64,000 nt of DNA from Pseudoalteromonas amylolytica (GTDB taxonomy: Bacteria > Pseudomonadota > Gammaproteobacteria > Enterobacterales > Alteromonadaceae), in assembly GCF_001854605.1 (NCBI RefSeq), contig NZ_MKJU01000035.1, positions 124,001 to 188,000 of the forward strand, given 5' to 3'. This document shows positions 26,054 to 35,322 of this stretch, one piece after another. A program made the translations under genes and the position numbers. Every line of letters starts with the position of its first letter. Within the stretch, counting starts at the first letter, position 1. The notes beneath the pieces are model-generated. The model was not told the origin of the DNA. It was given only the letters and a program-made list of their open reading frames with translations, and made no database searches.

Positions 26054-27367
26054 ATGTTGTTTCATTACTTAGATTTAAGTTGGCGTAGCTTTAAGCGCAC
26101 ACCCATGGTGAGTGTACTTATGGTGCTGGCCATCGCGATTGGAATAGGTGTTACAATGACGAGTCTGTCCGTGTACTACATGATGTCGAAAGACCCAATT
26201 CCTAGTAAAAGCAAGCAGCTACACCATGTGCAATTGCAAACAATGAATGATGGTAATACCTATTGGTCAAAGGATGATGTACCTTTTCAGGTCACTTATC
26301 AGGATGCGATGAATTTGCTCCATGCCCCGTTGCCCTATGAGCGCACCGCGATGTATAAGTCGGGATTTTCGGTACATCTGGGCAATGATCAGATAAAGCC
26401 ATTCAAAGAGCCAACTCGTTTGACTACAAAAGATATTTTTCAGATGTTTGATTTGCAGTTTTTGTATGGCGGCGCTTGGACACAGCAACAGCAGGATGAC
26501 ATCGCGCCCGTCGTGGTTATTTCTAAGCGTATCAACGATAAGCTTTTTAATGGTGAAAACTCAGTAGGACAATCCCTCTATTTGGATGATATGAGAGTGC
26601 AAGTCATTGGTATTATTGAAGATTGGGATATGTCAGTGAAATTCTATGATCTCAACAATGGGTCATTCCAGCCATCGGAGGGTATTTTTATGCCAATTAC
26701 AATGGGGCCAGCCAATGAAATCATAACTTGGGGTAATACCAATGGTTGGAAAAATGAAAGTGACAGAACATTTTCGGACCTACTCGTGTCCGAGAGTCTT
26801 TGGCTACAGTTTTGGGTTGAGCTTGAGAATGCGCAAGAAAAAGCCGATTTTGAGCAGTTTTTAATGAATTACATGATTCAGCAACAAAGTTTAGGCCGTT
26901 TTAACCGCGAAAAATTAACCGCCAATGTTTTCAACGTAATGGAGTTGATGGAGTATCGAGGCGTGGTCAAAGAAGATAACAAAATCATGGTGACGCTGAG
27001 TTTTATGTTTTTAGCGGTCTGTGTCGCGAATATTCTGTCGCTGTTGCTGGCTAAGTTCTTGCGTCGAGCGCCAGAGGTTGGCGTGCGCAGAGCGCTAGGT
27101 GCATCGAAATGGCAGGTGTTTTATCAGCATCTAGTTGAAGTGTCTTTGCTTGGTTTGTTTGGCGGGCTATTGGGGATTGTGATTGCACAGTTAGGTTTGT
27201 GGGGAGTGAGGGCCAGTAATGGATCGTACAATACGATTGCTAATATGGATTTAAACATGCTGCTTGCCGCCCCGACCATTGCGATTGTTGCATGTATTAT
27301 TGCGGGTTTATATCCAGCTTGGCTGGTATGTAGAACAACCCCCGCTGTGTACTTAAAAACCCAATAA
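26054..27367 (+). CDS. FtsX/MacB-type ABC permease, first subunit
   Basis: A 437-residue membrane protein: one N-terminal helix (about 18-40), a large periplasmic MacB core domain (about 45-310) and three C-terminal helices in the FtsX domain, with the conserved RRAPEVGVRRALGASKWQV region before helix 3. It couples ATP hydrolysis to movement of the periplasmic adaptor. It forms a pair with the next permease; the two differ in sequence, so a heterodimer is expected. Confidence 0.92.
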   Translation: MLFHYLDLSWRSFKRTPMVSVLMVLAIAIGIGVTMTSLSVYYMMSKDPIPSKSKQLHHVQLQTMNDGNTYWSKDDVPFQVTYQDAMNLLHAPLPYERTAMYKSGFSVHLGNDQIKPFKEPTRLTTKDIFQMFDLQFLYGGAWTQQQQDDIAPVVVISKRINDKLFNGENSVGQSLYLDDMRVQVIGIIEDWDMSVKFYDLNNGSFQPSEGIFMPITMGPANEIITWGNTNGWKNESDRTFSDLLVSESLWLQFWVELENAQEKADFEQFLMNYMIQQQSLGRFNREKLTANVFNVMELMEYRGVVKEDNKIMVTLSFMFLAVCVANILSLLLAKFLRRAPEVGVRRALGASKWQVFYQHLVEVSLLGLFGGLLGIVIAQLGLWGVRASNGSYNTIANMDLNMLLAAPTIAIVACIIAGLYPAWLVCRTTPAVYLKTQ

Positions 27368-27378
27368 GGAGCGCTGTT

Positions 27379-28584
27379 ATGTCAGAACTTAAACCAATAT
27401 TTAATGCCCTGTGTCGCTCCAAGGTTGGGGCCATACTGTTGCTGCTACAGATTGCGATTACAACCGCAATTGTGAGTAACTCGACTTTTATTATCAAAGA
27501 GAAAATCGCCTATTTAGATCAGCCAACAGGTTATTCAGAGCAGGATATTTTTAGTTTTGAGGTGATGTCTTTTGGCAAAGATACCAATTTTAAACAACAA
27601 GCAGAACTGGATGAGCAAGCCTTACGGCAAATCCCCGGTGTTGTGGATGCAGTGATGATTGATTCTGTACCACTCAGTGGCAGCGGCTCTGCTAGCACTT
27701 TTCGTTTGCGTCCAACAGGTGAGAAGAGCAAAGGGGAGCAAGCCAACGTGTTTCAAGGTGACGAACATGTTTTAAACACCCTTGGTGTAAAGGTGCTTGA
27801 GGGTAGAAACTTTTATGAATCTGAAGTGATGGTGACAGATAACTATGATCAATATCCAAATATTGCCTTGATCACTAAAGCATTGGCAGATAGCTTGTTT
27901 CCAGATGGAGACGCCCTTGGTAAGTCAATCTATCGGGGGGATTTCCCAGTAAAAATCATCGGTATTACCGATATGATGAAAGGCCCTTGGTTAAGCTCAG
28001 AAAGAAAAGATCGCTCTGTTATTACCCCCTTTGTTTTGGCGCGAAAACTTACGCAGTTTATGGTGCGCACTGAACCCGGTAGACGTGCAGAAGTGATGCA
28101 ACAAATCGAATCGCTTATGTTGCAACTCGACAGTAAACGTGTGGTTGAGAATATAATGGGATTAGAACAAGTAAAAGGTGGCTTCGTTGCTCCAGATAAG
28201 TTGACTATGCGTATGCTATTGGTCATGGTGGTGGTCTTGACGTTGATCACTGCGTTGGGTATTTTTGGCTTAACCATGTTCAATATCAATAAACGCACTA
28301 AACAGGTGGGTACGCGACGGGCGCTTGGCGCGCGTAAATCGCATATTATTAACTACTTCTTGGTAGAAAGCGTGATGATATGTATCGGTGGCTTGGTATT
28401 GGGTGCTGTGCTTGCTATTTTACTGGGGCAGCAGCTAATGCAGCATTACTCTATTGCTAAGCTCCCCTTGTTATATGTTGGTTTTACCGCTGTTGGAGTG
28501 TTGCTCATAAGTGTGTGTTCGGTCATCGGTCCAGCACAACGTGCCGCAAATATTTCACCCAGCGTGGCAACACGAACCATCTAA
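27379..28584 (+). CDS. FtsX/MacB-type ABC permease, second subunit
   Basis: A 401-residue protein with the same architecture as the preceding permease: helix near 18-38, periplasmic MacB core, and three C-terminal helices with the TKQVGTRRALGARKSHI loop. AAGGAG precedes the start. Together with the adaptor, ATPase and first permease it makes a complete inner-membrane tripartite-efflux or peptide/lipid export unit. The substrate is not evident; related systems move antimicrobial peptides, macrolides or lipoproteins. Confidence 0.92.
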   Translation: MSELKPIFNALCRSKVGAILLLLQIAITTAIVSNSTFIIKEKIAYLDQPTGYSEQDIFSFEVMSFGKDTNFKQQAELDEQALRQIPGVVDAVMIDSVPLSGSGSASTFRLRPTGEKSKGEQANVFQGDEHVLNTLGVKVLEGRNFYESEVMVTDNYDQYPNIALITKALADSLFPDGDALGKSIYRGDFPVKIIGITDMMKGPWLSSERKDRSVITPFVLARKLTQFMVRTEPGRRAEVMQQIESLMLQLDSKRVVENIMGLEQVKGGFVAPDKLTMRMLLVMVVVLTLITALGIFGLTMFNINKRTKQVGTRRALGARKSHIINYFLVESVMICIGGLVLGAVLAILLGQQLMQHYSIAKLPLLYVGFTAVGVLLISVCSVIGPAQRAANISPSVATRTI

Positions 28585-28600
28585 CTGATTTTCAATCATT

Positions 28601-28628
28601 TGTGCTACACTGATTTTGGTGTAGCACA
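28601..28628 (+). terminator. hairpin between transporter and regulatory genes of the operon
   Basis: TGTGCTACAC and GTGTAGCACA form a perfect ten-base-pair stem around an eight-base loop, 16 bases after the permease stop. Only a short TT follows, so partial termination or mRNA processing between transporter and regulator genes is more likely than a full stop. Confidence 0.5.
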
Positions 28629-28647
28629 TTGAAGTACAAATAATAAT

Positions 28648-29988
28648 ATGGAAAAAATACTCATTGTTGACGATAACGTTGCCATTTTGGAGGCGTTGTC
28701 ATTATTGCTGGAAATTCACGGCTACAGTGTGGTACTTGCGCAAACCCCATTTGAAGCCGAACAGATCGTGCGCTATCAGCAAATCAGCTTGGTTTTGCAA
28801 GATATGAACTTTTCCAGTGATACTACCTCCGGTGAAGAAGGTAAAACGCTGTTTTATCGTCTTAGAGAAATCAATCCGCATTTACCCATCATCTTAATTA
28901 CCGCATGGACCGAACTGGAAACCGCTATTGAGTTGGTTAAGGCGGGCGCTGCTGATTATGTTGGTAAACCTTGGGATGATCAAAAGCTACTGACCAGCAT
29001 TGGTAATTTAATTGAGCTGGGTAAAACGCGTCAAAGTAACGCGAAATTTGAACGCCAAAAACAAGAGCGTAGCGACTCGAAGCAAGGTGCCAACTTAGTA
29101 GGGCTGGTATATGAAAGCACCGCTATGGAGCGCATTGTTGATATGGCGTTACAGCTAGCAAAGTCCGATGTGTCTGTGCTGATAACGGGCCCCAATGGCA
29201 GTGGTAAAGAGCGTATTGCTGAGATAGTCGTTGCCAATTCGCACCTAAAAGATAAGCCCTTTATTAAAGTGAACGCAGGTGCGCTGCCTCACGACCTCAT
29301 CGAGGCTGAGTTATTTGGCGCGGAGGCGGGTGCATATACTGGGGCGAACAAACAACGTATGGGTCGCTTTGAAGCCGCCGATGGTGGCACGTTATTTCTT
29401 GATGAGATTGGTAATCTGTCGCTGTCGGGTCAAATGAAATTGTTACGCGTGCTGCAAACTGGTGAATTTGAACGCTTGGGATCAGTACAAACTCGCAAAG
29501 TTAATGTGCGGGTTATTTCTGCGACGAATGCCAACTTAATGCAGGATATTCAGGCGGGGCGCTTTCGTGAAGATCTCTATTATCGGCTCAATGTGATTGA
29601 ATTAAAACTGCCTCCTTTAGCGCAGCGTCCAGACGATATCATTCCTTTGGTAAAGCACTTTTTACCAAAGCGAAGCGTGTCACTTTCCGCGCAGCGCGCG
29701 TTGCAGGCATATAGTTGGCCAGGTAACGTACGAGAGCTTGAAAATGCTTGTAAACGGGCAGGTGTACTCAAGCATGAAGGTGAGTTGAGTGAGCAGGATT
29801 TTGTACTTGATTCATCGCTTGAGTCATCTGCTGGAAGTACTGTGAAAGCCAAATGTGAGCCTTCTAAAGCTGAGTTACAAAGCGCGATGCATACCCATCA
29901 TGGCGTGATTGCTAAAGTTGCGCGCCATTTTGGTCTCACGAGGCAAGCACTTTACCGACGTCTGAAAAAATTTGGTATCGAGTATTAG
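28648..29988 (+). CDS. NtrC-family sigma-54-dependent response regulator
   Basis: A 446-residue activator. Residues 1-120 are a receiver domain with phospho-acceptor Asp52 in LVLQDMNF; residues about 150-370 are the sigma-54 AAA+ domain with a Walker A GPNGSGKE, the loop GAYTGA that contacts sigma-54 (Tyr in place of the usual Phe, a known variant) and LFLDEIGN Walker B; residues 405-446 form a Fis-type helix-turn-helix (VARHFGLTRQALYRRLKKFG). It likely binds the phased palindromes before the transport genes and activates them. The partner kinase follows after one base. Confidence 0.95.
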   Translation: MEKILIVDDNVAILEALSLLLEIHGYSVVLAQTPFEAEQIVRYQQISLVLQDMNFSSDTTSGEEGKTLFYRLREINPHLPIILITAWTELETAIELVKAGAADYVGKPWDDQKLLTSIGNLIELGKTRQSNAKFERQKQERSDSKQGANLVGLVYESTAMERIVDMALQLAKSDVSVLITGPNGSGKERIAEIVVANSHLKDKPFIKVNAGALPHDLIEAELFGAEAGAYTGANKQRMGRFEAADGGTLFLDEIGNLSLSGQMKLLRVLQTGEFERLGSVQTRKVNVRVISATNANLMQDIQAGRFREDLYYRLNVIELKLPPLAQRPDDIIPLVKHFLPKRSVSLSAQRALQAYSWPGNVRELENACKRAGVLKHEGELSEQDFVLDSSLESSAGSTVKAKCEPSKAELQSAMHTHHGVIAKVARHFGLTRQALYRRLKKFGIEY

Positions 29989-29989
29989 T

Positions 29990-31348
29990 ATGCGAGCACA
30001 AAAGCCGTGGTTATCTCTAATTAATAAAATAAAGCTCATTGTAATGGTAGTTATCACGGTATGTTTGTGGGCAGTTTTTATTGCTGTACAAGTGCCTTGG
30101 ATGCAGGGAATCGTAGTCTGGCTGGCTGCTATAACACTTGCTACTTTTATTGTCTCTGTTAGCTGTGCAACGCTTGAGCAAGGTTTAGATGCGCTGGAGC
30201 TTGGCTTACAAAATTTCAAAGATGGTGAGTTTGCTAACCAATTGACATATCAGCGTGCCGATCAGTTAGGCTGGTTATGTACATTGTACAATCAAACTGC
30301 GGAGCAACTACGAAGAGAAAAGCAGTGGATCCATCAAAGGGAATTGATGCTTGATAAGGTGCTGGAAAGCTCTCCTCAGGCATTGTTGCTGATTAACAGT
30401 AATGGTGTGGTAGTTTTTAGTAACCTAAGCGCCCGCGATCTGGTTATGTCGAACACTCGTATCGAGGGGTTGCATCTAAATCAAGCGCTAGAGCATGCTC
30501 CAGCAGAATTACAGCAGGCGATTGGGTCTGCTCAAGATGGTTTGTTTAACATCCTCAATACTTCAGAAGAAGTACAAACGTGGCATCTGTCAACGGGTCA
30601 GTTTTTGCTGAACAATCAGCACCATAAACTCTTTATATTGAAGCAGCTTACTCGTGAGTTAAACCGTCAGGAAGTGGCGGTTTGGAAAAAAGTAATCCGA
30701 ATTATTAGCCATGAGCTGAACAATTCGCTTGGCCCCATGTCGTCGATGTTACACAGTGGTAAAATATTGTCACAGGGCTTGAATGAGCCAAGGTTACAAC
30801 GCGTGTTTGCCACCATTGAAGAGCGTATTAAGCATTTAACTGCGTTTGTACAAGGATACGGTAAGTTCGCAAAGTTACCGCCGCCCAAACTCGAATTGAT
30901 AGACTGGCAAAGCTTGATTAATGAGCTTGCTCAACAGTGGCAGTTTGTTGCGCCGGATAGTGTACCTTCAAGCGCCTGTTACGCCGATAACATGCAGCTT
31001 CAGCAGCTGCTCATTAACCTGCTTAAAAACGCACATGAGTCAGGCTCTTGTGCCGATAAGATATGCTTAACAATTGAGACACAGGGGCGAGGAGTTATTG
31101 TAAGCGTTACCGATGGCGGACAAGGTATGAGTGAGCAAGTCATGGCCAATGCATTGATCCCCTTTTACTCAACCAAAGCCACTGGAAGTGGCCTGGGTTT
31201 GGCTTTGTGTCGAGAAATCGTAGAGGCGCATCACGGCTATTTAAGTTTGCACAATATTTATCAGCAAACCGAGGTGGTAGGGCTTCAGGTGAAGATATTT
31301 TTACCTTGTTCTGATTTGCCAACTCAGCAATGTGATAGTCAAGTTTAG
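29990..31348 (+). CDS. membrane histidine kinase partner of the NtrC-type regulator
   Basis: A 452-residue kinase starting MRAQKPWLS at 29990. Two transmembrane helices lie near 14-34 and 41-62 with very little between them, so it does not carry a large periplasmic sensor and may sense within the membrane. A PAS-like domain (about 115-215) is followed by the H box IISHELNNSLGP, the N box LLINLLKNAHESG and the ATP-lid motifs VTDGGQGM and GSGLGLALCREI. The arrangement transporter, regulator, kinase suggests that the kinase senses stress relieved by the exporter. Confidence 0.92.
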   Translation: MRAQKPWLSLINKIKLIVMVVITVCLWAVFIAVQVPWMQGIVVWLAAITLATFIVSVSCATLEQGLDALELGLQNFKDGEFANQLTYQRADQLGWLCTLYNQTAEQLRREKQWIHQRELMLDKVLESSPQALLLINSNGVVVFSNLSARDLVMSNTRIEGLHLNQALEHAPAELQQAIGSAQDGLFNILNTSEEVQTWHLSTGQFLLNNQHHKLFILKQLTRELNRQEVAVWKKVIRIISHELNNSLGPMSSMLHSGKILSQGLNEPRLQRVFATIEERIKHLTAFVQGYGKFAKLPPPKLELIDWQSLINELAQQWQFVAPDSVPSSACYADNMQLQQLLINLLKNAHESGSCADKICLTIETQGRGVIVSVTDGGQGMSEQVMANALIPFYSTKATGSGLGLALCREIVEAHHGYLSLHNIYQQTEVVGLQVKIFLPCSDLPTQQCDSQV

Positions 31349-31834
31349 TTACTCATCCAACAGTTTATGCATGATAAAACTATCGATATAGCCTAGCTGT
31401 GGATGTTTATACGCTTTGGGAATGGTGCCGATAATGTCATAACCCAGCTTTTTCCAAAGTCGAATGGCTCCCTCGTTTGAGCTAACCACGCTGTTAAACT
31501 GCATGGCCTTAAACCCCAAAGATTGAGCGACTCGCTGTGAGTGTTCACAAAGCTTTTGCGCGATTCCTTGCCCTCGGGCGGCTTCACTGACCATGTAACC
31601 ACAGTTGCAAATATGACTGCTGGGGCCCATCGCATTGGCTTTGAGGTAATAAGTGCCTAAGATTGCTCTGTTCGCTTTGAAAGCAAATGCTTTGAGCGGG
31701 GTTTCACACCACAGGTGGTACGCCTGTTCCAACGTCATGTCGGGGTCAAATGCATAAGTTTGCTGTGCTTTTATGATGGACTCAAAGGTTGGCCAAAATA
31801 AAACAAAATCTTGTTTTGTTATTTCTGTGATCAT
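31349..31834 (-). CDS. GNAT family N-acetyltransferase
   Basis: A 161-residue acetyltransferase. The acetyl-CoA site is the block YMVSEAARGQGIAQKL, matching the RxxGxG/A pyrophosphate loop, and NEGAIRLWKKLGYDIIGT is the usual C-terminal motif. The PxAYKHPQLGY tail is typical of a subgroup of small-molecule GNAT enzymes. Its stop codon abuts the kinase stop with no intervening base, so the two convergent genes share their ends. Acceptor unknown. Confidence 0.88.
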   Translation of the reverse strand: MITEITKQDFVLFWPTFESIIKAQQTYAFDPDMTLEQAYHLWCETPLKAFAFKANRAILGTYYLKANAMGPSSHICNCGYMVSEAARGQGIAQKLCEHSQRVAQSLGFKAMQFNSVVSSNEGAIRLWKKLGYDIIGTIPKAYKHPQLGYIDSFIMHKLLDE

Positions 31835-31867
31835 GCATTTACCTCGTTACTGCTTAATTGTTTGTTA

Positions 31868-32242
31868 TTACTCTATGCGTTCTATTTCCGTAAGGTTGCT
31901 TTGTGCTTTTTCTTCGCTGGTTTTACTGGCTTTATTTTGTTCTGCATTACGACTTTGAGCGTTGCAGTTTTTATTTTTCTCTTGCCAATATACGGCATTT
32001 TGAACCAGTACGATGCTGCCCGAAATAACTAGGCTTGCAGCGCTTACTAAGCCCTCAGCTGCGAGCCATCCTCCACATGCTGAGCCGCTGCAACTTGTTA
32101 AGAGTGAAGCCCTTTCGCTATCCAATACTGCCTTTTTTGCATATATCTGACAACGATTATCAAAATAGGAGACCTCTTTGGGGTGAAATATACAGCCAGA
32201 GGTTAATGTGAGTATCGCTGCCCACAAAAATACTTGCTTCAT
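31868..32242 (-). CDS. small lipoprotein of unknown function
   Basis: A 124-residue lipoprotein starting MKQVFLWAAILTLTSGC with Cys17 as lipidation site. The mature part has a Cys-containing segment (NRCQIYAKKAVLD, LTSCSGSACGG), a hydrophobic Ala- and Gly-rich stretch (LAAEGLVSAASLVISGSIVLV) that may insert in or lie on a membrane, and a very polar Gln/Lys/Glu-rich tail. A longer frame upstream lacks a signal peptide, so I use the ATG at 32242. No family recognised. Confidence 0.65.
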   Translation of the reverse strand: MKQVFLWAAILTLTSGCIFHPKEVSYFDNRCQIYAKKAVLDSERASLLTSCSGSACGGWLAAEGLVSAASLVISGSIVLVQNAVYWQEKNKNCNAQSRNAEQNKASKTSEEKAQSNLTEIERIE

Positions 32243-32332
32243 GTTATATGCCATCCATGTTTTACCAAGGCACATAATATGCACGCTCAGTAAGATGTTG
32301 AAGTAAAAAAGTGTAGCTTTTTCAAAAACACA

Positions 32333-32986
32333 TTACTGAGGGGGGTCGATGTTGCCTGCAACACTTGTGTTAACCCTAAACCAACCTGCAATAGAGTAAC
32401 GTGCCTTTTTAGCGGGTAATACCTCGTGTGGAAACTCGTCGCTCAAAAAGGTAACCAAAGTACCGTAACTAGGTGGCACAATAAGTAATACTTGCTCACT
32501 ATCATTTGGATCGTATATTGCCAATTCGCCACCATCGCCTTCCTGCCAATCTGGGTTTAGATACAATACGGTCGAAAGAATGCGGTTGGCTTCGCCTTTA
32601 AACGCGTCTAGGTGTTTTTTATAAAATGCACCTGGTTCATAATGAGCAAAATGACATTCGTAGCTAAACAGACCCAAAAACAAGCGGCGATTCAAGTAGA
32701 CTTTTAAATCCTGCATATAGGTTAAAAATAGCGCTTCATTGGGGTCGCTTGTTTCTAACCAGTGGATCTTGTCACGGCGAACTTGCTCATTTTTCATATG
32801 ATCTTCTTGGCGGCCAATACCTGCTTTATGAAAATCTTGTTGGGATAAAATATCGAGCCTTTCGCTCAAGGCCAAAAGGGCGGGTTCTTGTAAATCTAAA
32901 CTTTGAATACTGACACCATGAACTTGTAAGTCCAGCGCAATTTGTTCAAATAAATTGGTCGATGTTGCCAAAGGGGTAGCTCTCAA
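32333..32986 (-). CDS. 2-oxoglutarate/Fe(II)-dependent oxygenase (prolyl 4-hydroxylase-like)
   Basis: A 217-residue enzyme with the prolyl-4-hydroxylase fold. Iron ligands are His125 and Asp127 (KKHLDAF) and His187 (FPHEVLP); Arg196, nine residues later, is the expected 2-oxoglutarate anchor. The GDGGELAIYDP and LVTFLSDEFPHEV blocks are typical. Members hydroxylate proline or other residues of proteins such as EF-Tu, or small molecules. The N-terminus is uncertain because the only candidate near the natural start is a TTG at 32986. Confidence 0.85.
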   Translation of the reverse strand: MRATPLATSTNLFEQIALDLQVHGVSIQSLDLQEPALLALSERLDILSQQDFHKAGIGRQEDHMKNEQVRRDKIHWLETSDPNEALFLTYMQDLKVYLNRRLFLGLFSYECHFAHYEPGAFYKKHLDAFKGEANRILSTVLYLNPDWQEGDGGELAIYDPNDSEQVLLIVPPSYGTLVTFLSDEFPHEVLPAKKARYSIAGWFRVNTSVAGNIDPPQ

Positions 32987-33041
32987 AAATGGGGCGATAT
33001 ATTTACCACAAGCCCCCCTTTTAGGCGAGAAAAATAATCAG

Positions 33042-33533
33042 CTATTTGGGATTTTTTTGCAGTTCAATGATCAGCCTGTCACATGCGTCTTCAATGAGAT
33101 CTAATACTGTTTCAAAGCCATCGCCGTTACCATAATACGGGTCGGGGATCTCGTCATATTCTCCAGCAGAAAAGTTCATAAATAACATAACTTTATGTTG
33201 ATGTTGAATAGGGCACAGCGCCATCAAATCAGCAAGGTTGGCTTTATCCGCAGCTAGAATCAGGTCAAAGTCGACGAAGTCTTGGGGCTTGACTTGTCTG
33301 GCGGTCATGCCTTTAAAGTTATACCCGCGTTTTTGTCCAGCAGCAGCACTGCGTTTGTCAGGTGGGTTGCCTTGATGATAGGCAATGGTGCCAGCAGAAT
33401 CCACGACTATGTCTAGTTGTGCTGCTACGAGCTTGTGTTTGAGTACGGCCTCACCTGTTGGGGAGCGGCAAATATTACCCATACAAACCACCAGTATTTT
33501 CTTTACAGACTCTGGTAAACCGAATGTATTCAT
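33042..33533 (-). CDS. low-molecular-weight protein tyrosine phosphatase
   Basis: A 163-residue phosphatase. The catalytic P-loop CMGNICRS lies close to the N-terminus and the general-acid region IPDPYYG near the end, as in Wzb and Etp. I prefer the ATG at 33533, which follows AAGGGG at eight bases and gives the usual family length; an ATG at 33602 or a TTG at 33659 would add about 23 or 42 residues. Typical roles are dephosphorylation of a BY-kinase in polysaccharide export, but no such kinase is nearby. Confidence 0.85.
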   Translation of the reverse strand: MNTFGLPESVKKILVVCMGNICRSPTGEAVLKHKLVAAQLDIVVDSAGTIAYHQGNPPDKRSAAAGQKRGYNFKGMTARQVKPQDFVDFDLILAADKANLADLMALCPIQHQHKVMLFMNFSAGEYDEIPDPYYGNGDGFETVLDLIEDACDRLIIELQKNPK

Positions 33534-33646
33534 CAATGATGCCCCTTGTCGTGCAAACCAATCATTTTTTAGCAATTTAACATACTCAAATAACAAATAC
33601 ATAACCGCGTCAGCTATTAAGAGGCGGTACACAGGTATTAACCCTT

Positions 33647-33676
33647 TTGACAACTGCAAGTTATACCGGGCTAATT
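33647..33676 (+). promoter_or_regulatory. candidate sigma-70 promoter of the leader peptide gene
   Basis: A perfect TTGACA at 33647-33652 is followed after 18 bases by CTAATT at 33671-33676, a weak -10. It lies about 70 bases before the peptide's start codon. Confidence 0.35.
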
Positions 33677-33743
33677 TGTGAGCGTTTGGCTTTAAGATTA
33701 GGTGTCTACAAATTTGCAGACTTTTTTAATAAGGAAATCAATC

Positions 33744-33923
33744 ATGAAGTTAAAACTTAACAAAAAGAAAATCAAAAACCTATCGAACGACGCACATAAG
33801 CTGCAGCAAGATATGACCCCGCAGGTTGCAGGTGGTATTTACTACAGCCGTGCAGGCCAGTTTGGTTGTGGTAGTTGGATGTTCTGTGAGCTGCCCACGG
33901 AGGATAAAAACAATAAGATGTAG
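33744..33923 (+). CDS. double-glycine-leader peptide, RiPP/bacteriocin-like precursor
   Basis: A 59-residue peptide. Its leader (MKLKLNKKKIKNLS onward) resembles leaders of class I lanthipeptide-like and other natural-product precursors, and ends in a clear double-glycine site, PQVAGG. Cleavage there would give a 28-residue core with an aromatic start (IYYSRAG), two cysteines (FGCGSWMFCEL) and a charged tail. AAGGA precedes the ATG at 33744. No modifying enzyme, peptidase-containing exporter or immunity gene is adjacent; a 2OG-Fe(II) oxygenase gene lies about 0.76 kb away on the other strand. Processing by an exporter elsewhere in the genome is assumed. Confidence 0.72.
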   Translation: MKLKLNKKKIKNLSNDAHKLQQDMTPQVAGGIYYSRAGQFGCGSWMFCELPTEDKNNKM

Positions 33924-33929
33924 GATATC

Positions 33930-33948
33930 GGCTGGCGGTAAGTCAGCC
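33930..33948 (+). terminator. weak hairpin after the leader peptide gene
   Basis: GGCTG pairs with CAGCC around a nine-base loop seven bases after the stop codon. There is no T-tract, so termination is doubtful. Confidence 0.3.
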
Positions 33949-33981
33949 ACAATCGAGTGATTTATTGCCCAGTCATTAAGA

Positions 33982-35109
33982 CTAAAGAGTTTGCCAGCGG
34001 CCTTCGCTTTGTAGGTTACGAATAAATGCGTGTTCAACCATACACTTACTGGTATCTATACTCGTTACTAGGTTTTCCAGAGCAAGGGCTAGCTGATGGT
34101 TTTGAGCATACTTAGCGCTGATCAGCGCTGAGAATGCCAGCTCACACTGTACACTTATATCTTCTATACGAGATAAAGTATCTAGGGTATTGCTGCTCAA
34201 TTTATTATGTTTGATATCAAGCAACACCTGTTTTAGCAATTCAGCGTCTTGCTCAACCTCGGCCAATTTAAGTGCCTGTTCGATATAATTTAAACGAGTG
34301 GCGGCACTTTCTTTAGACAATAAAACATGACTCAGAGCTAAATCAGCTGGGTAAACACAGCTTTCGACGTCTTTATAGGACTCGCTCAACGCCTCTTGCA
34401 ACGTATCGCGGCGTTGATACCACTCATAGGGTGTAACGCTCGTATTAATTTGGGGAAATAAGGCGGTCACTTTAGCCAATGCGTTGGCTGAGTAAATCCC
34501 CGCACAGGTGTATTCAGTACCTGTATTGTACACTTTCTTATGCCATTTGATGGACTCTTGTATATTCACACTTAACCCATGAGCACCCGTAAAGCTATTA
34601 CCAGCCATAATATTCATACAGCCAGAGTGACCATCTTCAGCGCACTGCTGCCAATACTTGTAGGCCAAATCAGGATACTTCAATAGGTGCAATGCAGTAT
34701 GGCCGCCGGTGTACGCTAAGTGTTTGTTAACGTTATAAGAGCCAGAGTGCAAAACAAAGTCGATATCTTTAATCGCAAGTTCTGCCTGTGTGATATCAAC
34801 ACTTATGTTGCTAAGTAGGCGCTTTAAATTCACGCCGTACAAGCTCAACGCACGCGTGGCTCGATATTGAATGGTTTCTAACTCTGAGAGCTGGGTACTA
34901 TCGAGGTGCGCCGAAATACGATCTATCGCTTGTTCTGACTTTTCAATATCGAGTGTTTCTTTGTCATACTCTTGTACCAAGTGTGTCCACAAGTACTGCT
35001 GTGCTATCTTAGCGTCAACGAATGTGTCTTGTGCTTGGGCATTGCCCCAAAGTGCTGGTATCAGGTAGCAAGCAAATAAACAGCCGAAAAGCGACTTGAA
35101 GTTGGCCAT
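33982..35109 (-). CDS. secreted helical-repeat protein of unknown function
   Basis: A 375-residue protein with a signal peptide (cleavage after AQA at about 27). The rest is almost entirely helical with Ala-, Leu- and Tyr-spaced patterns like TPR or Sel1 repeats, for instance YPDLAYKYWQQCAEDGHSGC followed by IQESIKWHKKVYNTG, though no clean repeat series. Six Cys in the mature part suggest disulfides in the periplasm. It converges on the leader peptide gene. No function can be assigned. Confidence 0.65.
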   Translation of the reverse strand: MANFKSLFGCLFACYLIPALWGNAQAQDTFVDAKIAQQYLWTHLVQEYDKETLDIEKSEQAIDRISAHLDSTQLSELETIQYRATRALSLYGVNLKRLLSNISVDITQAELAIKDIDFVLHSGSYNVNKHLAYTGGHTALHLLKYPDLAYKYWQQCAEDGHSGCMNIMAGNSFTGAHGLSVNIQESIKWHKKVYNTGTEYTCAGIYSANALAKVTALFPQINTSVTPYEWYQRRDTLQEALSESYKDVESCVYPADLALSHVLLSKESAATRLNYIEQALKLAEVEQDAELLKQVLLDIKHNKLSSNTLDTLSRIEDISVQCELAFSALISAKYAQNHQLALALENLVTSIDTSKCMVEHAFIRNLQSEGRWQTL

Positions 35110-35322
35110 GTAATGTATCTTTTTATATTTTTTGTTCTATTTTGAGCGGGGGAGGGATTATAGAGTGTGTACTCAGTTATGGCAATAAAATAGGTGCACA
35201 GAGATGAGCCCGCACTCAGCATATCATCACTGCACTCGATACTTGCTATTGACTTTAAGAGATAATATCGTCAATTTTGGACCTTTATTAGGTTAGTTTT
35301 TCTAAGCAGGGTAGCGTATTTA

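Noticed and set aside
29334..29351. GAYTGA in place of GAFTGA in the NtrC-type regulator as a sign of lost sigma-54 contact
   Set aside because: Tyr at this position is a known functional variant in active sigma-54 regulators.
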